From Pseudacidovorax sp. (lineage in GTDB: Bacteria; Pseudomonadota; Gammaproteobacteria; Burkholderiales; Burkholderiaceae_C), in NCBI RefSeq assembly GCF_017991995.1, contig NZ_JAGOPN010000004.1:62001-126000 (forward strand): DNA of 64,000 nucleotides, in the 5' to 3' direction. This document shows, one piece after another, positions 26,003-34,170 of the stretch. The translations under genes and the position numbers were made by a program. Numbering within the stretch: position 1 is the first letter of the stretch; every line of letters begins with the position of its first letter. The notes under the pieces were generated by a model, which was not told the DNA's origin, made no database searches, and saw only the letters and a list, made by a program, of their open reading frames with translations.

Positions 26003-27201
26003 CCGACACCGCCCCACAGCCCTTGCCCTACACCGGGATCCGGGTCGTCGAGTTCACCCACATGGTCATGGGCCCCACCTGCGGCCTGCTGCTGGGCGAC
26101 CTGGGCGCCGAGGTCATCAAGGTGGAGCCGGTGGCCGGCGACGACACCCGCCGGCTGCTGGGCGCCGGCGCCGGCTTCTACCCGGCCTTCAACCGCAACA
26201 AGAAGAGCGTGGCGCTCGACCTGAAGACGCCCGAGGGCCTGGAGGCCGCACGGCGGCTGGTGGCCACGGCCGACATCGTGAGCGAGAACTTCCGCCCCGG
26301 CACCATGAAGAAGCTGGGCCTGGACTACGAGACGCTGCGCCGCGACAACCCGCGCCTCATCTACGTGAGCCACAAGGGCTTCCTGCCCGGCCCCTACGAG
26401 AACCGCACCGCGCTCGACGAGACGGTGCAGATGATGGGCGGCCTGGCCTACATGACCGGCCGTCCCGGCGATCCGCTGCGCGCGGGCAGCAGCGTCAACG
26501 ACATCATGGGTGGCCTCTTCGGCGCCATCGGCGCGATGGCTGCACTGCGCCGGCGCGAGCAGACGGGCGAGGGCGGCGAGGTGCAGTCGGCCCTGTTCGA
26601 GAACAACATCTTCCTGGTCGCCCAGCACATGCTGCAGTTCGCCGCCACGGGCGTCGCGGCCGATCCGATGCCGGCGCGCATCTCCTCCTGGGGCATCTAC
26701 GACGTCTTCACGGTGAAGGACGGCCAGCAGATCTTCCTGGCCGTGGTGAGCGACAAGCAGTGGCCCATCTTCTGCCGCGCCTGCGGCCTGGAGGACCTGC
26801 TGGCCGACACGCGCCTGGCCACCAACAACGACCGCGTCCGCGCCCGCTCCTGGATGATGCCGATCCTGCGCGAGCGGCTGGCTGCCCGCAGTGCGGCCGA
26901 ACTGACCGCGCTGTTCGAGCAGCATGCACTGCCCTTCGCGCCCATCGCCCGGCCGCACGAACTCTTCGAGGATCCGCATCTGGTGGCCAGCGGCGGCCTG
27001 GCGCCGGTGCGCATGAACGACGGCCACATGGCCCAGGTGCCGCTGCTGCCCTTGACGATCGACGGCGTGCGCCCGCCCCTGCGCCTGCAGCCGCCGGCCA
27101 TCGGCGAGCACACGCGCGAGCTGCTGCGCGCCGCCGGCTATGCCGAGGCGCAGATCGAGGCCATGGTGGCAGCCGGCGCGGCCGCCGCCACGGCCGGCTG
27201 A
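25999..27201 (+). CDS. Class III CoA-transferase (CaiB/BaiF family)
   Basis: The 400-residue enzyme moves CoA between carboxylic acids. Seen are GIRVVEFTHMVMGPTCGLLLGDLGAEVIKVEP at the N-terminus, NRNKKSVALDLKTPEG, ENFRPGTMKKLGLDYE, and ALDETVQMMGGLAYMTG, whose Asp aligns with the catalytic aspartate of the family. It is followed 26 bases later by a LysR gene on the same strand. A role in activating a dicarboxylic or aromatic acid is likely but the substrate cannot be named. Confidence 0.92.
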   Translation: MTDTAPQPLPYTGIRVVEFTHMVMGPTCGLLLGDLGAEVIKVEPVAGDDTRRLLGAGAGFYPAFNRNKKSVALDLKTPEGLEAARRLVATADIVSENFRPGTMKKLGLDYETLRRDNPRLIYVSHKGFLPGPYENRTALDETVQMMGGLAYMTGRPGDPLRAGSSVNDIMGGLFGAIGAMAALRRREQTGEGGEVQSALFENNIFLVAQHMLQFAATGVAADPMPARISSWGIYDVFTVKDGQQIFLAVVSDKQWPIFCRACGLEDLLADTRLATNNDRVRARSWMMPILRERLAARSAAELTALFEQHALPFAPIARPHELFEDPHLVASGGLAPVRMNDGHMAQVPLLPLTIDGVRPPLRLQPPAIGEHTRELLRAAGYAEAQIEAMVAAGAAAATAG

Positions 27202-27227
27202 CCGACCGGTTGGCAAGGGGGCGCGAC

Positions 27228-28157
27228 ATGGACCGCCTCAAGCAGATGGAGACCTTCGTGGCCGTCGCCACGCGCGGCAGCCTCACGGCCGCAGCCAAGG
27301 CCGAGGGCGTGGCCGCCGCCATCATCGGCCGGCGGCTCGATGCGCTGGAGGAGCGCCTGGGCGTCAAGCTGCTGCTGCGCACCACGCGGCGCCTCACGCT
27401 CACGCACGAGGGCAGCGCCTTCCTGGAGGACTGCCAGCGCCTGCTGGCCGAAGTGGCCAATGCCGAGGCCAGCGTGAGCGCGGGCGGCGTCAAGGCCAGC
27501 GGCCATCTGCGGGTGACGGCGCCGGCCGGCTTCGGCCGCCGCCATGTGGCGCCGCTGGTGCCGCGCTTCCGCGAACTGCATCCGGAGGTGACCGTGTCGC
27601 TCAACCTCAGCGACCGGGTCATCGACCTGGCTGGCGAGCATTTCGACTGCGCGGTGCGCGTGGGCGACCTGCCCGATTCCTCGCTGGTGAGCATGCGCCT
27701 GGGCGACAACCGCCGCCGCTGCGTGGCCACGCCGGCCTATCTGCGTCGGAACGGCGTGCCGCGACATCCCTCGGACCTGGCGCGCTTCGATTGCCTCACG
27801 CTCAGCAGTGACGCCTCGCAGACGCGCGGCTGGGCCTTCCAGGTGCCGCGGCAGGATGGCGAGGGCGTGGAGGTGGTGCACCTGAAGCCCTCGGGCCCGC
27901 TGGACTGCACCGACGGGCAGGTGCTGCACGACTGGTGCCTGGCGGGCCTGGGCATCGCATGGCGCAGCACCTGGGAGGTGGAGGCGGAGATCGACGCTGG
28001 CCTGCTGGCGCCGGTGCTCGACGAATTCGCGGCGCCACCGAACGGCATCTACGCCGTGTTCCCCGAGCGCCGGCATCTGCCGCTGCGGGTGCGGCTGTGG
28101 CTGGACTTCCTCAAGGCCCAGTACGGCCGGGCCGACTACTGGGGGCGCGTGGGCTGA
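27228..28157 (+). CDS. LysR family transcriptional regulator
   Basis: The 309-residue protein has the LysR helix-turn-helix at the N-terminus (MDRLKQMETFVAVATRGSLTAAAKAEGVAA) and an AaeR-like effector domain (LRVTAPAGFGRRHVAPLVPRF; FDCAVRVGDLPDSSLVSMRLGDN). AAGGGGG precedes the ATG at 27228. It lies directly behind the CoA-transferase gene and is probably co-transcribed with it. Unlike most LysR genes in the window it is not divergent from its neighbour. Confidence 0.9.
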   Translation: MDRLKQMETFVAVATRGSLTAAAKAEGVAAAIIGRRLDALEERLGVKLLLRTTRRLTLTHEGSAFLEDCQRLLAEVANAEASVSAGGVKASGHLRVTAPAGFGRRHVAPLVPRFRELHPEVTVSLNLSDRVIDLAGEHFDCAVRVGDLPDSSLVSMRLGDNRRRCVATPAYLRRNGVPRHPSDLARFDCLTLSSDASQTRGWAFQVPRQDGEGVEVVHLKPSGPLDCTDGQVLHDWCLAGLGIAWRSTWEVEAEIDAGLLAPVLDEFAAPPNGIYAVFPERRHLPLRVRLWLDFLKAQYGRADYWGRVG

Positions 28158-28229
28158 GGTGATCTGCGTTGGCTGCATCTCCCCTTGGGGAGAGGGGAGT
28201 GGATGCCCGGCGAATGCGCGGGCGACCGC

Positions 28230-28469
28230 CTATTTCTGCTTCTGATAGGCCTCGTGCGCCGCCTGGCCGCGGTCGGTGTCCTTGCGGCCGCTTTCCAGGT
28301 CGTCCAGGGCGCGCTTGCCGCGCTCGGTGGGCTGGCCGTCGCGCGCCTCCTGGCTGTCGGCGGACTGGTCGCGCTCGTGCGGCATGCGCGGCGCGTGGCC
28401 GTGGCTCTGCTTGGTGCGGGTCTGGCCTTCGCCAGCGGGATCGGGCTTTTCGGTGGGAGCGTTGCTCAT
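28230..28469 (-). CDS. Small, highly hydrophilic protein of unknown function
   Basis: The 79-residue product (MSNAPTEKPDPAGEGQTRTK to RGQAAHEAYQKQK) is almost free of hydrophobic residues and rich in Glu, Arg, Asp, Gln and Lys, so it should be disordered in solution. It resembles small stress-linked hypothetical proteins of Burkholderiales by composition and by the ending, but I cannot assign a named family. It stands alone between the convergent LysR gene and the PhnD-like genes. Confidence 0.6.
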   Translation of the reverse strand: MSNAPTEKPDPAGEGQTRTKQSHGHAPRMPHERDQSADSQEARDGQPTERGKRALDDLESGRKDTDRGQAAHEAYQKQK

Positions 28470-28579
28470 GGGGGCGGTCTCTTGCTTTGGCGGGCGCGGT
28501 CGCGCCGCTCTTCGGCCCGATGGTGGCGCAGCGGCCCGCCGCCGCGGTAGGACGCCCCGGCCAGCCGCTGTAGGCCGGC

Positions 28580-29626
28580 TCAGTCGCGGGCGGCGTTGCC
28601 CAGGCGCCGGACCTGCGCCTGGTACTCCCGCTCCACGCGCGCGATGCGGCCTTGCCGCGCGTCCTCGCTCACCCACTGCGCCAGGCGCGCATGGCGCAGC
28701 GCCAGGTCGCGCTGCATGCGCGCGGCCTCCAGCAGCGCGCTGTCGTCGGCGGGCTCGTAGCCCAGGTCGGCCTGCAGCGAGCGCAGCACCGCCCGCTCCG
28801 CGTCCGCGCCGGGCGCGCGGCCGTAGTCCAGCAGCAGGTTGCGCAGCCCGGCCTGCTGCTCGGCCGGCAGGTCGCGCCGTACGACGATCTGCGCGGGCGG
28901 GGTGGGCAGCGAGGTCCACAGCACCTGCAGTCGCCCCGCCTCGGCGGGAAACAGGGCCTGGAAGCGCTCGAAATCCGTGCTGTTGGTGGTGGCCACGTCG
29001 GCATCGCCATTGGCCACGGCCAGGGCGTTGTCCTGGTGGTTGCCCACCGTCTCGGCCTTGAAGCTGGTCTCGATGTCGACGCCATGCGGCAGGAAGAGCT
29101 CCGACTGCGGCACGATGAAGCCCGACACCGAGCGGCGGTCGCCGCGCGCGATGTGCCAGCGTTGGGGGTTCTGCAGCACGGCGTCCAGCGAGGCCGGGCC
29201 GCCGTTCAGGCGCCCCAGCAGCAGCGCCCGGTGCTCCACCTGCCGCGGGTCGCGCCGTCGGCGCACCTGCGCCAGCACCTGCATCGGGCCGCTCGTCACG
29301 GCGTCCAGCGCCATCTTGCCGGACAGCAGCGCGAAGTCGACGCGGCCGTGCTGCAGGGCGCGGTCCAGCGTGTCGTACTGGAAGGCGCTGAACACCGTCA
29401 CCGGCCGCCGCAGCGTCGAGGCGATGGCCAGCAGCAGCGGCTCCCAGCGGCGGCGGCTCTCGACCGCGTCGCCCATCGGCAGCAGGCCGAACACCAGGGC
29501 GGCGGGCGCACCGGCGCGCTCGCCGCCGGGCCGCGCACCGGCCGCGAGTGCCGGCGCCAGTACCGCGCCGGCGCCCAGGGCGAGGGCACCGACCAGCAGC
29601 CGGCGGCGGCCTTCAGCGCCCGTCAT
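28580..29626 (-). CDS. PhnD-like periplasmic binding protein, paralog 2
   Basis: The 348-residue protein has a signal peptide with an Arg cluster (RRRLLVGALALGAGAVLAPALA) and then a phosphate/phosphite/phosphonate-type binding domain: GLLPMGDAVESRRRWEPLL, FALLSGKMALDAVT, SVSGFIVPQSELFLP, and DNALAVANGDADVATTNSTD. A charged C-terminal tail (YQAQVRRLGNAARD) is shared with the upstream paralog. It overlaps that paralog by 14 bases. No ABC permease is nearby; the genes lie opposite a hybrid sensor kinase, so it may feed a ligand signal to the kinase instead of a transporter. Confidence 0.82.
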   Translation of the reverse strand: MTGAEGRRRLLVGALALGAGAVLAPALAAGARPGGERAGAPAALVFGLLPMGDAVESRRRWEPLLLAIASTLRRPVTVFSAFQYDTLDRALQHGRVDFALLSGKMALDAVTSGPMQVLAQVRRRRDPRQVEHRALLLGRLNGGPASLDAVLQNPQRWHIARGDRRSVSGFIVPQSELFLPHGVDIETSFKAETVGNHQDNALAVANGDADVATTNSTDFERFQALFPAEAGRLQVLWTSLPTPPAQIVVRRDLPAEQQAGLRNLLLDYGRAPGADAERAVLRSLQADLGYEPADDSALLEAARMQRDLALRHARLAQWVSEDARQGRIARVEREYQAQVRRLGNAARD

Positions 29627-30719
29627 CGCGCAGGGCGGCCATCTGTTCGGCGAAGGCCGCGTCCAGCCGCTGCAGCCGTGCCTGGCGGGCTTCCTCGTTC
29701 ACCCATTGCGCGGTCATGGCGTTCTGGCGCGCCAGCTGGTAGGCCAGGCGGGCCGCCGGCACCAGCGAGCTGTTGTCCGCCGGCAGGAAGCCCGCCAGGT
29801 CGTGCAGGGACTTGAGCACCGCCCGCTGCGCCTCGCCGCGCGCGCCCGGCGCCTTGCCGTAGGCCACCAGGAAGGCCTGCACCTGGCCCCGCAGCGCGGG
29901 CGGGTAGCCGTTGCGCATGACGATCTGCGCATGCGGGATCAGGTCGGATTCCCAGATCACCCGCAGCCGCCGCGCCTCGGCCGGGAACTGCAGGCGGAAG
30001 CGCTCGAAATCCGCGGTGTTGTTGGTGGCCACGTCGGCATCCCCATTGGCCACGGCCAGGGCGGTGGCCTGGTGGGTGCCCACGGTCTCGCTGCGGAAGC
30101 GCTCCATGGCGATGCGGTTGGGCAGGAAGAGCTGCAGCTGCGGCACGATGTAGCCCGACACCGAGCGCGGCTCGCCGCGAGCCAAGCGCCAGCGCTCCGG
30201 CTCGGCCAGCAACGCCTCCAGCGAGGGCAGGGGCCCGCCCTCGCGCACCAGCAGCAGCGCGCGGTAGCCGGGCAGGCCGTCGTGGCGCGTCACCTGCGCC
30301 AGCACGCGCATCTGGCGCAGCGTCACGGCGTCCAGCGCCATGCGGCCCGAGAGGAAGGCGATGTCCACCTCGCCGCGCTGGATGGCCTGGTCCAGCGCCT
30401 CGTACGAGGTGACCGACAGCACCGTCACCGGCCGTCCGATGGCCCGCCCCATGTCCGCCAGCAGCGGCTCCCAGTCGTTGCGCGACTCGAAGGCGCCGCC
30501 CAGCGGCAGGATGCCGAAGCGCACCGGCGCGGCCGCCGGCGCCGGCGCAGTCGGCGGCAGCACCTGCTGCGCAGCCGACAGGCTGGCGGCCAGGCCGATC
30601 CACAGCGCGGCCAGGGCCTGCGCAGCCCGCCTCAGGGCGACGCCGGCGACAAGGCAAGGGCGCCGGAGGCGCCTCTGAGGCTGGCAGTCGGGACGGGCGG
30701 CGGCGAGGGGCGCGGGCAT
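29613..30719 (-). CDS. PhnD-like periplasmic binding protein, paralog 1
   Basis: The 368-residue paralog has a longer, Arg-rich N-terminus with a signal-like stretch (ALAALWIGLAASLSAAQQ) and the same landmarks: GILPLGGAFESRNDWEPLL, IAFLSGRMALDAVT, SVSGYIVPQLQLFLP, and TALAVANGDADVATNNTADFERF. Both copies end in a helical, charged tail (WVNEEARQARLQRLD). The gene is first in the minus-strand pair and is divergent from the first hybrid kinase gene, with 99 bases between them. The ligand is unknown; binding of phosphonate itself is not implied. Confidence 0.82.
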   Translation of the reverse strand: MPAPLAAARPDCQPQRRLRRPCLVAGVALRRAAQALAALWIGLAASLSAAQQVLPPTAPAPAAAPVRFGILPLGGAFESRNDWEPLLADMGRAIGRPVTVLSVTSYEALDQAIQRGEVDIAFLSGRMALDAVTLRQMRVLAQVTRHDGLPGYRALLLVREGGPLPSLEALLAEPERWRLARGEPRSVSGYIVPQLQLFLPNRIAMERFRSETVGTHQATALAVANGDADVATNNTADFERFRLQFPAEARRLRVIWESDLIPHAQIVMRNGYPPALRGQVQAFLVAYGKAPGARGEAQRAVLKSLHDLAGFLPADNSSLVPAARLAYQLARQNAMTAQWVNEEARQARLQRLDAAFAEQMAALRDDGR

Positions 30720-30818
30720 GGCTGACTGAACGGGTTAGAGCGAATGCGCAGTCGTGGTGCGGCTGCGGACAATTCACAATTAGAAAACATTCAACGTTTT
30801 TTCTGTGACGTTTCTCAC

Positions 30819-32876
30819 ATGAGCGCCCTGCCGGGCCGTTCCCAGCCAATGCGCACGGCCGCCGAAGCCGCCGACGGTCCGCCCCGGGCCGCCGCGGCGC
30901 GGCCCGTGCCGGCGGCGCACACCGGCCCCGCCACCAGCGCGCCACCGCCGCCGCGGCAGGGGCGCGGGGCGCGTTTCTCGCTGGCGCGGCTGTCGCTGGG
31001 CCAGCAGATGGTGCTGCTGGCCGTGTTGCCGGCCACCCTGGCCATGATGGGTGCCATCGGCGTGCTGATGCGCCAGTACCTGGACGGCATGACCGAGCTG
31101 GTGCGGGCGAATGCCCAGACCGTGGGCCTGCAGCTGGCCACCGCCGCGCAGGCGCCGCTGGCGCAACTGGACCGCCGCGCCCTGCTGCGGCTGGCGCAGT
31201 CCGGCATCGCCCAGCCGCATGTGCAGCAGGTGCAGGTGTGGTCGGACGACGGCGAGATCCTGGCCAATGCCGAGACGCAGGACCGCGCGCGCGGCGCCGG
31301 CCTGCGCGCCGTGGTGCCGGTGCCTGCGCTGGACGGTCGCGATTCTGGCGGGCAGGTCATGGTGGAGATGAGCCTGGATGCCGTCGGCAGCGCCCGTCGG
31401 GCCGTCTGGCTCAACGTGCTGCTGGCCCTGGGCGCCAGCCTGGCGGGCGTGGCCCTGGCGGCCGGCTGGGCGGCGCGGCGCATCAGTGCGCCCATCCGCC
31501 GCCTGGCGCGCGCCGTCGACCGGCTGGGCGCGGGCGAGGAGGCCCATGTCGCCATCGAGGGCGCGGCCGAGGTGCGCCGGCTGCAGCACGGCTTCAACGC
31601 CACCGCCCATGCCCTGGCCGAGGGCCGCCGGCTGCTGCAAAGCCGCATCGAGACGGCCACGGCCGAGCTGGCCCGCAAGAACGCCCAGCTCGAAGTGGCC
31701 AGCCAGGCCAAGACCCGGCTGCTGGCCGCCGCCAGCCACGACCTGCGCCAGCCGCTGCATGCGCTCACGCTCTTCGCCGACGGCCTGGCCAATGGCGAGA
31801 CCGATGCGGGCAAGCTGCAGCGCATCGCCCACATCCGCGAGTGCGTGGACTCGCTGGACCGGCTCTTCCTGGAGCTGCTGAACCTGTCGCAGCTGGACGC
31901 CGGCGTGCTGCAGCCCCAGTGGGCCGACTTTCCGCTGGATGCGGTGTTCGACGAGATCAGCCGCAACTTCCGCCCCGTGGCCGAGCAGCAGGAGCTGCGC
32001 CTGGTGGTGCGCAAGACCGACCTGTGGGTGCGCTGCGACCAGGTGATGCTCACGCGCGTGCTGTCGAACCTGGTCTCCAACTCGCTGCGTCACACGCCCG
32101 GCGGCGGCGTGCTGGTGGCGGCGCGGGGGCGCGGCCGCTCGGTGCGGGTGGAGGTGTGGGACAGCGGCATCGGCATCGCGCCCGAGCATCAGTCGCGGGT
32201 GTTCGAGGAGTTCTACCAGGTCGATCCGCAGCAGTCGCGCGGCACCCGCGGCATGGGCCTGGGCCTGGCCACGGTGCAGCGGCTGGCGCGGCTGCTCAAC
32301 ACCCGGGCCGAGCTGCATTCGGTGCCCGGCCGCGGCACGCGCGTGCGGCTGCTGCTGCGGGCGGCGCATCCGCCGGCCCATGCCGTGGTGCGCCCGGCCG
32401 CCACGATCACCCAGCCGCTCACCCTCTCGGCGCCGTCCGGCGACGTGCGACTGGACGGCCTGCGCATCCTGGTCATCGACGACGAGGCGGGCATCCTCGA
32501 AGGCCTGCAGGTGGTGCTGGGCGCCAGCGGCGCCACCGTGATGGCCGCGCAGGGCCGCGAAGAGGCCCTGGCCCTGGCCGACGCCTGGGAAGTGCCGCCC
32601 GACGTGGTGGTCAGCGACCTGCTGCTGCGTGCCGGCGACAACGGCCTGGCGGTGCTGGAGGCGCTGCGCCGGCATCCCAAGGGCATCGGCGACGACACCG
32701 CCTGCCTGCTGGTCACCGGCGAGACCAAGCCCGAGCGCCTGCGCGAGGTCGCCTCGGCCGGCGTGGCCGTGCTCTACAAGCCGGTGTCGCCCCGGCTGCT
32801 GCGCCAGGCGATCCAGGCCCAGGTGGTGGCGCGCGGCATCGCGCCGGACGGCGGCCCGCCTGCGCGAGCGGTGTAG
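30819..32876 (+). CDS. Hybrid sensor histidine kinase 1 (HAMP, kinase, receiver)
   Basis: The 685-residue protein has a Pro/Ala-rich cytoplasmic N-terminus, TM1 (about 64-84), a periplasmic part of about 110 residues, TM2 (about 195-218), HAMP, the H-box AASHDLRQPLHAL (His 307), an ATPase domain (NLVSNSLRHTPGG; DSGIGIAPEH; GMGLGLATVQRL) and a C-terminal receiver from about 549 with phospho-Asp near 600 (VVVSDLLL) and Lys near 654. There is no output domain. It is divergent from the PhnD-like pair, which suggests that these binding proteins present its ligand. ATG 30849 is an alternative start. Confidence 0.92.
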   Translation: MSALPGRSQPMRTAAEAADGPPRAAAARPVPAAHTGPATSAPPPPRQGRGARFSLARLSLGQQMVLLAVLPATLAMMGAIGVLMRQYLDGMTELVRANAQTVGLQLATAAQAPLAQLDRRALLRLAQSGIAQPHVQQVQVWSDDGEILANAETQDRARGAGLRAVVPVPALDGRDSGGQVMVEMSLDAVGSARRAVWLNVLLALGASLAGVALAAGWAARRISAPIRRLARAVDRLGAGEEAHVAIEGAAEVRRLQHGFNATAHALAEGRRLLQSRIETATAELARKNAQLEVASQAKTRLLAAASHDLRQPLHALTLFADGLANGETDAGKLQRIAHIRECVDSLDRLFLELLNLSQLDAGVLQPQWADFPLDAVFDEISRNFRPVAEQQELRLVVRKTDLWVRCDQVMLTRVLSNLVSNSLRHTPGGGVLVAARGRGRSVRVEVWDSGIGIAPEHQSRVFEEFYQVDPQQSRGTRGMGLGLATVQRLARLLNTRAELHSVPGRGTRVRLLLRAAHPPAHAVVRPAATITQPLTLSAPSGDVRLDGLRILVIDDEAGILEGLQVVLGASGATVMAAQGREEALALADAWEVPPDVVVSDLLLRAGDNGLAVLEALRRHPKGIGDDTACLLVTGETKPERLREVASAGVAVLYKPVSPRLLRQAIQAQVVARGIAPDGGPPARAV

Positions 32877-32997
32877 GCCATCGGATATAGCGCCGGCCGC
32901 CTGCGGCGCCGGCAGCCCGCCTCGCTAGTCCCTCCGCCTTATCGCCCTCGGCGCGGGCGCTTCGTACAGTGGGCGGCCGCCCGTTCCTGCCCCCTCC

Positions 32998-33996
32998 ATG
33001 CCCGTCTGCTCCCCCTTCCGCCAGCGCCTGCGGGCCGCCCTGCTGGGCCTGGCCCTGCTCGCCAGCCTGGGGCCGGCGCATGCGGCCGGCTGGACGGTGC
33101 TGCTGGCCGACGACGCGCCCGGCCATGCCGAATTCGCCCGCGAGCTGCGCGTGGCCCAGCCCTCGGCCGAACTGCTGCGCCTGCCGGCGGGCGCCGTACC
33201 CGAGCCGGCCGAGGCCGAAGACGAGCGCACCGCCGCCAATGCCGGCGTGCGCACCCGCAGCCTGCGGCCCGCCGCCATGCCCGAGCGCCTGACCGTCGCC
33301 GTGGGCGCGGCGGCGGCCCGTGCGGCGCTGGACCGCGGCGGCAGCGAGCCGCTGCTGCTCGCCATGCTCAGCCGGCTGGACTACGAGGGCCTGCGTCCCT
33401 TGCCCGCCCTTCGCATGCCGGGCCGGCGCATCGGCGTGCTGCTGCGCGAGCCCTCCTTCGCCGACCAGCTCGCCCTGATCGACGCCGTGCTGCCCGGGCG
33501 CCGCCGCCTGGGGCTGGTGGCCACGGCCGAATCCGAGCCCATGCTGCGCGAACTGCAGCGCGCTGCGGCCGGTGGCGAATGGTCGCTGCAGGTGGAGCAG
33601 GCGCCCGATGCGCTGTCTCTGGCCGGCGCCCTGCGCGCCGTGCTGCCGCGCTGCGAGGCCCTGCTGGTGCTGCCCGACGCCATCGGCAGCAGCCAGGCCG
33701 CCACGCTGGCGGTGCTGCATGCCGGCGCCAGCGCGGGCGTGCCCGTCTTCGGCAGCAACGAGGGCATCGTGCGATCGGGCGCGCTGGCGGCGGCCGTCTC
33801 CACCCCCGCGCTGCTGGCGCGCCAGGCCCAGGCCATGGGCCGGCGGCTCGCCGCGGCGGGCGGTGTGACGCCCATGCCCGTGGTCGAGAGCGCCTCGCCC
33901 GCAGTGGCGCGGGTCAACCCCAACGTGGCCCGCAGCCTCGGGCTTGTGCTGCCCACCGAGCAGTCGCTGACCGAGCGCTTGGCCGGACAGAGATGA
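32998..33996 (+). CDS. Periplasmic binding protein of the ABC_sub_bind type (PF04392-like)
   Basis: The 332-residue protein starts with a signal peptide (LLGLALLASLGPAHAA) and continues as a Rossmann-like binding protein: GRRIGVLLREPSFADQLALIDAVLPGRR, LLVLPDAIGSSQAATLAVL, GVPVFGSNEGIVRSGALAAAVS, and a C-terminal ARSLGLVLPTEQSLTERL matching the family ending. It lies between two hybrid kinase genes on the same strand and has no transporter partner in the window. This suggests a sensory role, which is inference. Confidence 0.75.
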   Translation: MPVCSPFRQRLRAALLGLALLASLGPAHAAGWTVLLADDAPGHAEFARELRVAQPSAELLRLPAGAVPEPAEAEDERTAANAGVRTRSLRPAAMPERLTVAVGAAAARAALDRGGSEPLLLAMLSRLDYEGLRPLPALRMPGRRIGVLLREPSFADQLALIDAVLPGRRRLGLVATAESEPMLRELQRAAAGGEWSLQVEQAPDALSLAGALRAVLPRCEALLVLPDAIGSSQAATLAVLHAGASAGVPVFGSNEGIVRSGALAAAVSTPALLARQAQAMGRRLAAAGGVTPMPVVESASPAVARVNPNVARSLGLVLPTEQSLTERLAGQR

Positions 33997-33998
33997 GA

Positions 33999-34124
33999 GC
34001 ACCCCCCCATGCCGCTGCGCGGCTCCCCCCCTCTCTGGCGCCTTCGGCTTGGAGGGAGGGCGCACCCAGAGGCCTGGCGAAGCCAGTTCCTCGGGTGCCC
34101 TGGCGTGGCCTGCTCCGCGGCCTT
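33999..34124 (+). repeat. Dispersed intergenic repeat, copy C
   Basis: It is in the same orientation as copy A, with long identical blocks (GCCTTCGGCTTGGAGGG; GGCCTGCTCCGCGGCC). The centre folds as GAGG...CCTC around CTGGC-GAA-GCCAG, where copy A has GCGG...CCGC: a compensated change. It fills the gap between the binding-protein gene and hybrid kinase 2. Confidence 0.8.
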
Positions 34125-34170
34125 CTGACCATTGAGGGTGCGCGGGTGTCCGGCGCGGTGGATCGTTGAA

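Noticed and set aside
28170..28205. Small CCCC/GGGG dyad after the LysR gene as another copy of the dispersed repeat
   Set aside because: It lacks the shared blocks (GGCCTGCTCCGCGGCC and GCCTTCGGCTTGG); only its G/C hairpin is similar.
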